A stretch of DNA of 6,383 nt from Thiobacillaceae bacterium (GTDB lineage Bacteria; Pseudomonadota; Gammaproteobacteria; Burkholderiales; Thiobacillaceae). Below, in pieces: positions 1 to 4,121 of this stretch (position 1 is the first letter of the stretch; each line of letters opens with the position of its first letter). The notes below the pieces were generated by a model, which saw only the letters and a program-made list of their open reading frames with translations, did no database searches and was not told where the DNA came from. Where the stretch lies: assembly GCA_012274165.1 (NCBI GenBank), contig JAAPAA010000097.1:1-6383 (forward strand). The letters are read 5' to 3'. The translations under genes and the position numbers were made by a program.

Positions 1-421
1 CTCGTGCACCGGAGCGAAACTCCCAGTCGCGGTTCGGCTGCCACAGCACGTAGGCCTTGGCGCGCAGGGTGGAATAGCTATTGGCTTCGGTGGCGTCGGG
101 TAGCGCGCCGCCTTCCAGCAGCAGGTCGTCGACACCGTATTTAAGCGTGGGCTGAAAGCCGTGTGCGCTGGCTTTCTTGCTGCTCGGGGCGGGCAGGTCG
201 TCTGCCGGCTCCAGCGGTGCGCTCGTCACGGCGGCGGCATCAGGGGATATGGCGGCCGGCGCTGCAGGGGGCTTGCGCGTGGTGGTACGCGGCGGCGGTA
301 AGTCGTCCGCCGCGTCCTGGGCGGCGGCGCGGGGCGGCGGCAGGTCGCCGGCGGCAACTGCGGAAACCAGCAAGGGCAGGGTGGCAAGGGCCAGGCTCAG
401 GGACAGCAATGATTTTTTCAT
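1..421 (-). CDS. Secreted Pro/Ala-rich protein, probable outer-membrane beta-barrel, 3' end outside window
   Basis: The frame opens with ATG at 421-419 and stays open for 140 codons to the left edge, so the C-terminus is missing. Residues 1-23 form a signal peptide (MKKS, hydrophobic Leu/Ala core, likely cleavage after AVA). Residues 25-85 are a low-complexity Pro/Ala/Asp linker carrying three copies of a DLPPPR-like motif (about residues 26-31, 40-45 and 75-79, the last DLPAP). From residue 88 the protein changes to alternating polar/aromatic stretches (LKYGVDDLLL, then a strand-like run around residues 115-140 with Tyr and Trp), which suggests the first strands of an outer-membrane barrel. 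Start choice: the ATG overlaps the upstream stop as ATGA and no Shine-Dalgarno is visible, so translation is probably coupled. The export signal is clear; the barrel assignment is inference from a fragment. A periplasmic protein anchored by a flexible linker is the alternative. Confidence 0.72.
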   Translation of the reverse strand, partial: MKKSLLSLSLALATLPLLVSAVAAGDLPPPRAAAQDAADDLPPPRTTTRKPPAAPAAISPDAAAVTSAPLEPADDLPAPSSKKASAHGFQPTLKYGVDDLLLEGGALPDATEANSYSTLRAKAYVLWQPNRDWEFRSGAR

Positions 422-1230
422 GGGCGGTATTCGGATTCCAGGCTTTCGTCGGCAAGGGTTTGCGGGGTGAATAATTTGGCAGGCAGTTTCTGGTCGTACT
501 GCGCGGAGTCGATCACCATGCGGGTTTCGTGGCCGTTGGCCAAATCGATCATGCGGCTGTCGGTGAGCGTCCAGTAGCCCTGATTGCGTTTCTTGCTGCG
601 TAGCAGCCAGCGTTTGCTGGGTGCATCAGCTTCTTTTTCGAAATAATCCACCCGCTGGGCGATGGCGGTGGCGGGATCGATCCAGCTGATGCGCTTGCGG
701 TAGACCGAATCGGCCGCATCGATCGGCACGCTTTCGAGCACGTCGCAGAGGATGCCATTCTCGGTTTGCTTGCCGAGCAGGCGGTGGCGTTCCTTCGACG
801 GTTTGTGTTCCTGCAGATCCTCGAAATACAGGTCGGAACCGACGAAGCGTCCACCCTTGCGTTCGCTGGAAATGCGCCGCACCCGGTCGAGCGCGGGCAG
901 ATACAACCACTGGTCGGTACTGCCGTCAGTTTTGTCTATGCTGAGTAGACCGGTTCCGGCGATGTCTTCCGGGTTGAGGAAGCGGATCAGGTTGGCGGTT
1001 TCGCCGCCCGATTTATCGAGCCGGTAGGTGACGAGTTCACGGATGCGCGGCGCGCGGCCTTTTTCGGTCAGCACCATGCGACTCAGCGTGACGAGATCGC
1101 GCCCGTTGGGGCGGTCATAGACCTTTTGCGCCAGATCGGTGGCGTCATCCGCGTGTACGCCCGACGTGGCCAGCAGCAGCGTCAGGACAATATGGCGGAT
1201 CAGGCGGGGCAGGGAAAAGGGACGGGACAT
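418..1230 (-). CDS. Outer membrane lipoprotein-sorting family protein (LolA-like fold)
   Basis: A 270-residue exported protein. Residues 1-27 are a signal peptide (Arg-rich start, LTLLLATSG core, cleavage after VHA). The mature part has the hallmarks of the outer membrane lipoprotein-sorting family related to LolA: IRFLNPEDIAGTGLL at about 82-96, DQWLYLPALDRVRRI at 106-120, and GGRFVGSDLYFEDL at 126-139. Length fits the family (about 250-270). Members are periplasmic, are often encoded beside RND/MMPL exporters or outer-membrane proteins, and are thought to carry lipids or other hydrophobic cargo; the exact cargo is unknown. Here it is the first gene of a minus-strand pair, overlapping the downstream secreted protein by four bases (ATGA), so the two products probably act together at the envelope. 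It is divergent from hemN. The upstream Shine-Dalgarno is weak (GGA about seven bases before ATG). No RND transporter gene is within view. Confidence 0.87.
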   Translation of the reverse strand: MSRPFSLPRLIRHIVLTLLLATSGVHADDATDLAQKVYDRPNGRDLVTLSRMVLTEKGRAPRIRELVTYRLDKSGGETANLIRFLNPEDIAGTGLLSIDKTDGSTDQWLYLPALDRVRRISSERKGGRFVGSDLYFEDLQEHKPSKERHRLLGKQTENGILCDVLESVPIDAADSVYRKRISWIDPATAIAQRVDYFEKEADAPSKRWLLRSKKRNQGYWTLTDSRMIDLANGHETRMVIDSAQYDQKLPAKLFTPQTLADESLESEYRP

Positions 1231-1342
1231 GGGGAATCCAGACGCATGTGTGGAAGGGACAACGGTTTTCCAGCCCCGAACTTTACCGCAAAAGCGGGCG
1301 CGCGCTGTGACCCCGGTTTACACGGTTTTTTAAGCATGGCGA

Positions 1343-1373
1343 TATAATAAGAAGATAGAAACATCTTATATTA
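1343..1373 (+). promoter_or_regulatory. Candidate hemN -10 element with overlapping dyad (possible operator)
   Basis: TATAAT at 1343-1348 is a perfect -10 hexamer and would place the transcription start near 1355. The best -35-like sequence, TTTACA at 1317-1322, is 20 bases upstream, which is long, so an activator may be needed. Directly downstream, AAGAT at 1352-1356 and ATCTT at 1363-1367 form an inverted repeat with a six-base centre. An imperfect longer dyad pairs TAATAAGAAGAT (1345-1356) with ATCTTATATTA (1363-1373). Its place over the predicted start site suits a repressor operator. The half-sites resemble the AAGAT ends of NsrR-type sites but the spacing is too short for that family, so the binding protein is unknown. 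Confidence 0.4.
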
Positions 1374-1376
1374 GGA
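1373..1376 (+). promoter_or_regulatory. hemN: Ribosome binding site deciding the hemN start
   Basis: AGGA at 1373-1376 lies seven bases before ATG at 1384 but only four before the adjacent in-frame GTG at 1381. The spacing favours ATG 1384 as the start. Confidence 0.6.
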
Positions 1377-1383
1377 TGCCGTG

Positions 1384-2751
1384 ATGACGACCACGCTCGA
1401 ATTGCTACAGAAATACAGCGTTGCCGGTCCGCGCTATACCTCGTATCCCACCGCGCCGTATTTTCATACGGGTTTCGGCGAGGCGGACTGGATTGAGGCG
1501 CTCACCACCCCAGCGCCGGATCGCGGGCTGTCGCTGTACGCCCATATCCCGTTCTGCGATTCGCTTTGCTATTACTGCGGCTGCAACATGGTGGCAACAC
1601 GCGACTACAGCAAAACACAGCCCTACCTGGCCTATCTCGACCAGGAAATCACGCACACCGCGCAGTTGGTCGATACCCAGCGGCTGGTGCGTCAGCTGCA
1701 CTGGGGCGGCGGCACACCGACCTACCTGAATCCCGACGACATTCGCCGCCTGATGGCGATGATGCGCAAGCATTTCACCCTGGCCGACGATGCCGAGGTC
1801 AGCTGCGAAGTCGATCCGCGCGAACTGACGCGCGCGCATCTGGAGGCGCTGCGCGAGTCCGGCTTCAATCGCTTGTCGTTCGGCGTGCAGGACATGGACC
1901 CGGACGTGCAGCAGGCGGTCAACCGCATCCAGTCCGAGGCCTTGATCCAGCAGGTGCTTGACTGGTCGCGCGAACTGGGTTTTTCCAGCATCAATCTGGA
2001 TCTGATCGTCGGCCTGCCGAAGCAGACCGTGGAGAGTTTCAGTCGTACGCTGGAACGCATTACCGAATGGGCACCCGACCGTCTGGCGGTGTTTGGCTAC
2101 GCCCATGTGCCGTGGCTGAAAAAACACCAGAACCTGATTATCCAGTCCGACCTGCCCGATCCGGCCACTCGTCTGGGCTTGCAGCAGGCGGTGAACGAAG
2201 CCTTGGGCGCAGCCGGTTACGTCAACATCGGCCTCGACCACTTTGCGCTGCCCGACGACGAACTGGTGCGCGCCCAGCAGAACAAGACCCTGTGGCGCAA
2301 CTTTCAGGGCTACACCACTCGCAAGGACTGCGACATCCTCGCCTTCGGCGCCTCGAGCATCAGCCAGACCGCCGACGTCTACATGCAGAACGAGAAGAGC
2401 ATCAAGCGCTATCAGGATCGCGTCGCCGCCACCGGCTTCGCCGTCGAGCGCGGCATCAAACTCACCCGCGACGACCAGATCCAGCGCGAAGCAATCACCC
2501 GCGTCATGTGCGACCTGGAACTCGACTTCGCCGCCTTTGGCAGCGAATGGGGCATCGCGTTCACGGACTACTTCGCCGATGCACTCACCGACCTGCGCCC
2601 GCTGGCCGACGACGGACTGGTGGAACTCAGCCCCGGCAAAATCAGCGTCACCCCCAGCGGCCGCCTGTTCCTGCGCAACATCGGCATGTGCTTTGACCGC
2701 TATTTGAAACAGGCCGCCAGCGATCAGCCGCGGTATTCGCGGACTGCTTGA
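1384..2751 (+). CDS. hemN: Oxygen-independent coproporphyrinogen III dehydrogenase HemN
   Basis: This radical-SAM enzyme oxidatively decarboxylates coproporphyrinogen III to protoporphyrinogen IX in the cytoplasm without oxygen, an essential haem-synthesis step in anaerobic or microaerobic growth. At 455 residues it matches the family (E. coli 457) and aligns end to end. Seen near the N-terminus: YSVAGPRYTSYPTAPYF, then HIPFC-DSLC-YYC-GC, giving the CxxxCxxC cluster ligands C58, C62 and C65 plus the conserved C67. Tyr52 (SLYAHIP) corresponds to the SAM-binding Tyr of E. coli HemN. GGGTPT at about 108-113 is the SAM-binding glycine motif. VDPRE, GFNRLSFGVQD, NLDLIVGLPKQT and NFQGYTT are all conserved, and the C-terminal HemN domain (WGIAFTDYF, then IRNIGMCFD-like sequence) is complete. 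The start is ATG 1384 rather than GTG 1381, by RBS spacing. It stands alone on this strand, divergent from an envelope gene pair, with a -10 and a dyad upstream. Confidence 0.97.
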   Translation: MTTTLELLQKYSVAGPRYTSYPTAPYFHTGFGEADWIEALTTPAPDRGLSLYAHIPFCDSLCYYCGCNMVATRDYSKTQPYLAYLDQEITHTAQLVDTQRLVRQLHWGGGTPTYLNPDDIRRLMAMMRKHFTLADDAEVSCEVDPRELTRAHLEALRESGFNRLSFGVQDMDPDVQQAVNRIQSEALIQQVLDWSRELGFSSINLDLIVGLPKQTVESFSRTLERITEWAPDRLAVFGYAHVPWLKKHQNLIIQSDLPDPATRLGLQQAVNEALGAAGYVNIGLDHFALPDDELVRAQQNKTLWRNFQGYTTRKDCDILAFGASSISQTADVYMQNEKSIKRYQDRVAATGFAVERGIKLTRDDQIQREAITRVMCDLELDFAAFGSEWGIAFTDYFADALTDLRPLADDGLVELSPGKISVTPSGRLFLRNIGMCFDRYLKQAASDQPRYSRTA

Positions 2752-2758
2752 TCGAACT

Positions 2759-2781
2759 GCCGCCTGGTTAAATCCGGCGGC
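2759..2781 (+). terminator. Stem-loop just after hemN, weak terminator candidate
   Basis: Seven bases after the hemN stop, GCCGCC-T-GG pairs with CC-GGCGGC around the loop TTAAAT: eight GC pairs with one bulged T. No T-tract follows (GTCCATCC), so it is not a standard intrinsic terminator. It may protect the 3' end of the mRNA or mark Rho-dependent termination. Confidence 0.35.
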
Positions 2782-2809
2782 GTCCATCCTGCAGCCAAGA
2801 TCATTTCAA

Positions 2810-2824
2810 TCGCTGTATAAGCGA
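2810..2824 (+). other. Short inverted repeat TCGCT-GTATA-AGCGA
   Basis: Five-base arms (2810-2814 and 2820-2824) around a five-base loop, upstream of the candidate promoter at 2832. It could be a small operator or a weak hairpin; five-base arms alone are little evidence. Confidence 0.2.
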
Positions 2825-2831
2825 ACCCTGT

Positions 2832-2860
2832 TTGACGCTCCTACTCCCACTCAGTAAAGT
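2832..2860 (+). promoter_or_regulatory. Candidate sigma-70 promoter for the leader and lipoprotein gene
   Basis: TTGACG at 2832-2837 (five of six matches to the -35 consensus) and TAAAGT at 2855-2860 (four of six to the -10) are exactly 17 bases apart. Transcription would begin near 2867, ten bases before the 9-bp hairpin at 2877, and would give the lipoprotein mRNA a leader of about 200 bases. No other promoter stands out before 3066. Confidence 0.35.
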
Positions 2861-2876
2861 TCGCCGGCATTCATAA

Positions 2877-2901
2877 CGGCGCGCGCAACGTACGCGCGCC
2901 G
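2877..2901 (+). repeat. Perfect 9-bp GC inverted repeat (hairpin)
   Basis: CGGCGCGCG at 2877-2885 and CGCGCGCCG at 2893-2901 are exact reverse complements around the seven-base loop CAACGTA. This is the strongest stem in the window. Neither strand has a T-tract after it, so it is unlikely to be a classic terminator. It could be a leader hairpin of the downstream mRNA, a protein-binding site, or the end of a decayed repeat element. Confidence 0.55.
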
Positions 2902-2954
2902 ACCTGCGGAAAAACAAAACAATTCAAAGTAACCGCGTAAGGGGAGGGGGAACC

Positions 2955-3062
2955 ATGTCGAATTGGATGGGATCGTGCGCGCAAGGCGCACGCGGGATGG
3001 GTCAATCGAGCCTCGGCCTGCTTGCGGACCCCATTTGTCTCCAGAGCGATGACCCGAATTAG
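2955..3062 (+). CDS. Possible 35-residue leader ORF, not recognised
   Basis: ATG at 2955 follows the purine run GGGGAGGGGG (2941-2950) by four bases, a strong though close ribosome-binding-like context. The frame runs 35 codons (MSNWMGSCAQGARG at the start, CLQSDDPN at the end) to TAG at 3060-3062. The next codon but one is the ATG of the lipoprotein gene at 3066, in the same frame. That gene has no clear Shine-Dalgarno of its own, so ribosomes ending here could restart there. The peptide has two Cys and three Met but no signal, membrane segment or family I recognise. It could equally be a chance ORF within a structured leader, or the relic of an N-terminal extension cut by an amber codon. 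Confidence 0.22.
   Translation: MSNWMGSCAQGARGMGQSSLGLLADPICLQSDDPN
2974..2992 (+). repeat. 7-bp GC inverted repeat inside the possible leader ORF
   Basis: CGTGCGC (2974-2980) and GCGCACG (2986-2992) pair around GCAAG. It starts about 17 bases after the ORF's ATG and could slow ribosomes or mask sequence. No T-tract follows. Confidence 0.4.
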
Positions 3063-3065
3063 TTT

Positions 3066-3404
3066 ATGAAGAAAATGATGCAATCCATCGGCAGTATGGT
3101 GTTAGCTGGGTTTCTAATGCTGCCGTCACTGTTGTCGTGCGTGGCATCGGTGACGCCGCATGAAAACTTTAAGAGCCTTATGAGCCATAACGTCGGGAGT
3201 GCCCTAGATAATCCCAATGTAGTTGGGAGCACGAACCCTGCCTATCTAATGGAAAGTAAACTTCTGCCAAACGGAAATATTGAAAATAAGTACCGGGGTA
3301 GAGATACCTGCCGCATATTTTTTGAATTCAATCCGAAAACCCGAATCATTGTCGGCTGGCGCTACGAAGGCAGTGACCGCGATTGCGTCATCTCTCCCGT
3401 TTAG
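3066..3404 (+). CDS. Small predicted lipoprotein of unknown function
   Basis: A 112-residue protein. The N-terminus is MKKMM followed by a hydrophobic segment (about 8-24) ending in LLSC, a slightly unusual lipobox that would make Cys25 the lipidated residue. If it is not a lipobox, cleavage after VAS or a similar site would give a secreted protein. The C-terminal third is the informative part: CRIFFEFNPKTRIIVGWRYEG, then DCVISPV, with Cys82 and Cys107 positioned for a disulphide. I recall this CR-(Y/F)-F-x-(V/F)-(D/N)P ... GWR-(F/Y)-EG pattern from small uncharacterised proteobacterial lipoproteins, but cannot name a family. The start at 3066 keeps the basic N-region; ATGs at 3075 and 3078 are possible. 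No good Shine-Dalgarno precedes any of them. The gene looks lower in GC than hemN, which with the nearby IS relic hints at acquisition. Confidence 0.72.
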   Translation: MKKMMQSIGSMVLAGFLMLPSLLSCVASVTPHENFKSLMSHNVGSALDNPNVVGSTNPAYLMESKLLPNGNIENKYRGRDTCRIFFEFNPKTRIIVGWRYEGSDRDCVISPV

Positions 3405-3432
3405 AAAAGAAGCGACTCCGCGAGAAAAGAAG
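3403..3432 (+). repeat. 10-base direct repeat AGAAAAGAAG with 20-base period
   Basis: Identical copies at 3403-3412 and 3423-3432, the first overlapping the lipoprotein stop codon. The 20-base period is close to two helical turns. It borders the IS30-like relic and may mark an insertion or deletion scar, or be chance in a purine-rich stretch. Confidence 0.35.
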
Positions 3433-3439
3433 GGTGGAT

Positions 3440-3526
3440 TCACATTCCAACTGCACCAAGCTTAGCTTCTTGAAAGACCTCATGAGGCGTCCGGTAGCCG
3501 CGATATTTGCGCATCACGTGATTGAA
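3440..3526 (-). pseudogene. IS30-family transposase relic, last 28 codons
   Basis: Read on the minus strand this gives FNHVMRKYRGYRTPHEVF, then QEAKLGAVGM and TGA at 3442-3440. It lines up with the conserved C-terminus of IS30-type transposases, typically LNxRPRKRLGYRTPHEVF just before the end, including the GYRTPHEVF core. The rest of the transposase is absent: upstream of Phe (3526) the frame enters the antisense of the phosphoribosyltransferase gene. DNA after the stop (GAATCCACCC on the minus strand) looks like an IS30-type end, but no paired terminal repeat is visible. The relic cannot move by itself. A related DDE family with a similar C-terminus is the alternative. Confidence 0.72.
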
Positions 3527-3528
3527 CC

Positions 3529-4095
3529 ATGACCAAACCCCTGGGCAGACGCACTTGCCTCTATACCGACGCGCAGCTTGACGCCATCGTCGCCGACATG
3601 GCCCGGCAGGCGGCTGGCTTGCTGGCAGGGCGGACCCAAGTGGTGATTGTGGGCATCCTGCGGCGCGGCGCACCGCTGGCGGACAGGTTGCACGCACGAT
3701 TGGTACAGGACTACGGCCTGACCAGCTGCACCAGGCTGGATCTGCAAATCAAGCGCTATGCGGACGACCTGACCCTGCTGTATCCGGAAACCCGGTTGAC
3801 CGAAAATCCAACCCACGCCACGCTCAGTCTCGAAGGCCACACTGTGCTGGTGGTGGACGACGTGATGTATCGGGGGCATTCGATGCTGCGTGCGGTGGAA
3901 TATCTGGCCGGCAAACAGCCGGCTGAAATCCGCACCGTGGTGCTGGTCGATCGTGGCGTGGCCAAGTTGCCGGTGCGCACCGATATCGTCGGCGTGCGCC
4001 TCGATGTGGCGCCGTCCGATGTCATCGAATGCAATGTGCCGCCCTATGAGGATGAATTCAGAATCGACCTGTTGCAACCTGCATCACGGACTTAG
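3529..4095 (+). CDS. PyrR-like phosphoribosyltransferase
   Basis: A 188-residue cytoplasmic protein of the type I phosphoribosyltransferase fold, closest in layout to PyrR (uracil phosphoribosyltransferase / pyr regulator). Seen: VVIVGILRRGAPLADRL at about 38-54 (PyrR: GIxxRGxxLA), RYADDLT at 76-82 (PyrR: YRDDLT), the PRPP-loop motif VLVVDDVMYRGHS at 106-118, and VVLVDRGVAKLPVRTDIVG at 137-155 (PyrR: VLVDRGHRELPIRADYVG). Length matches PyrR. In typical PyrR the loop reads DDVLYTGRT; here Thr is replaced by Arg115 and RT by His117-Ser118, so PRPP binding or activity may differ. No pyrB or pyrC is adjacent. An in-frame TGA at 3523-3525 rules out an upstream start; no Shine-Dalgarno or promoter is evident, because the upstream DNA is IS relic. 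It converges on the GGDEF/EAL gene with a 26-base gap. Fold assignment is secure; substrate and regulatory role are not. Confidence 0.85.
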   Translation: MTKPLGRRTCLYTDAQLDAIVADMARQAAGLLAGRTQVVIVGILRRGAPLADRLHARLVQDYGLTSCTRLDLQIKRYADDLTLLYPETRLTENPTHATLSLEGHTVLVVDDVMYRGHSMLRAVEYLAGKQPAEIRTVVLVDRGVAKLPVRTDIVGVRLDVAPSDVIECNVPPYEDEFRIDLLQPASRT

Positions 4096-4121
4096 CTTGA
4101 GCACGCCTGGGGTTTCGTGGC

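Larger units (their letters stand above)
1231..1383. promoter_or_regulatory. Divergent intergenic region between the LolA-like gene and hemN
   Basis: This gap of about 150 bases must hold the promoters for both divergent genes. The half near hemN is clearly AT-rich (1323-1373) and holds the -10 and dyad described separately. For the minus-strand gene I see no convincing -35/-10 pair. I looked for an FNR/ANR box of the TTGAT-N4-ATCAA type, expected for an oxygen-regulated hemN, and did not find one. Confidence 0.6.
2752..3065. other. Structured intergenic region, no confident gene
   Basis: These 314 bases between hemN and the small lipoprotein gene hold four short stem-loops (2759-2781, 2810-2824, 2877-2901, 2974-2992), a candidate promoter (2832-2860), a purine run GGGGAGGGGG at 2941-2950 and a possible 35-codon ORF. 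I see no tRNA, no CRISPR-type repeat and no transposase fragment in it. A minus-strand frame crossing the region (3083-2871) looks like no family I know and is probably chance. Confidence 0.55.

Noticed and set aside
163..474. Plus-strand frames of about 100 codons
   Set aside because: Arg/Gly/Ala-rich shadows of the Pro/Ala-rich linker of the minus-strand secreted protein.
1343..1373. NsrR binding site upstream of hemN
   Set aside because: The AAGAT/ATCTT ends match but are separated by six bases, much less than in the known NsrR dyad.
2067..2696. 209-codon plus-strand frame within hemN
   Set aside because: Arg/Pro-rich out-of-frame shadow of hemN.
1405..2787. 460-codon minus-strand open frame antisense to hemN
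   Set aside because: It mirrors a high-GC, strongly conserved gene; the translation has no recognisable domain and repeats Gly/Ala/Asp/Val in the way antisense frames of GC-rich genes do.
2941..2970. G-quadruplex in the purine run
   Set aside because: Only two long G-runs are close together; the next runs are short and spaced, so it does not meet the usual four-run pattern.
2871..3083. 70-codon minus-strand frame across the intergenic region
   Set aside because: No signal, domain or family resemblance; it runs through the GC hairpins and reads as chance.
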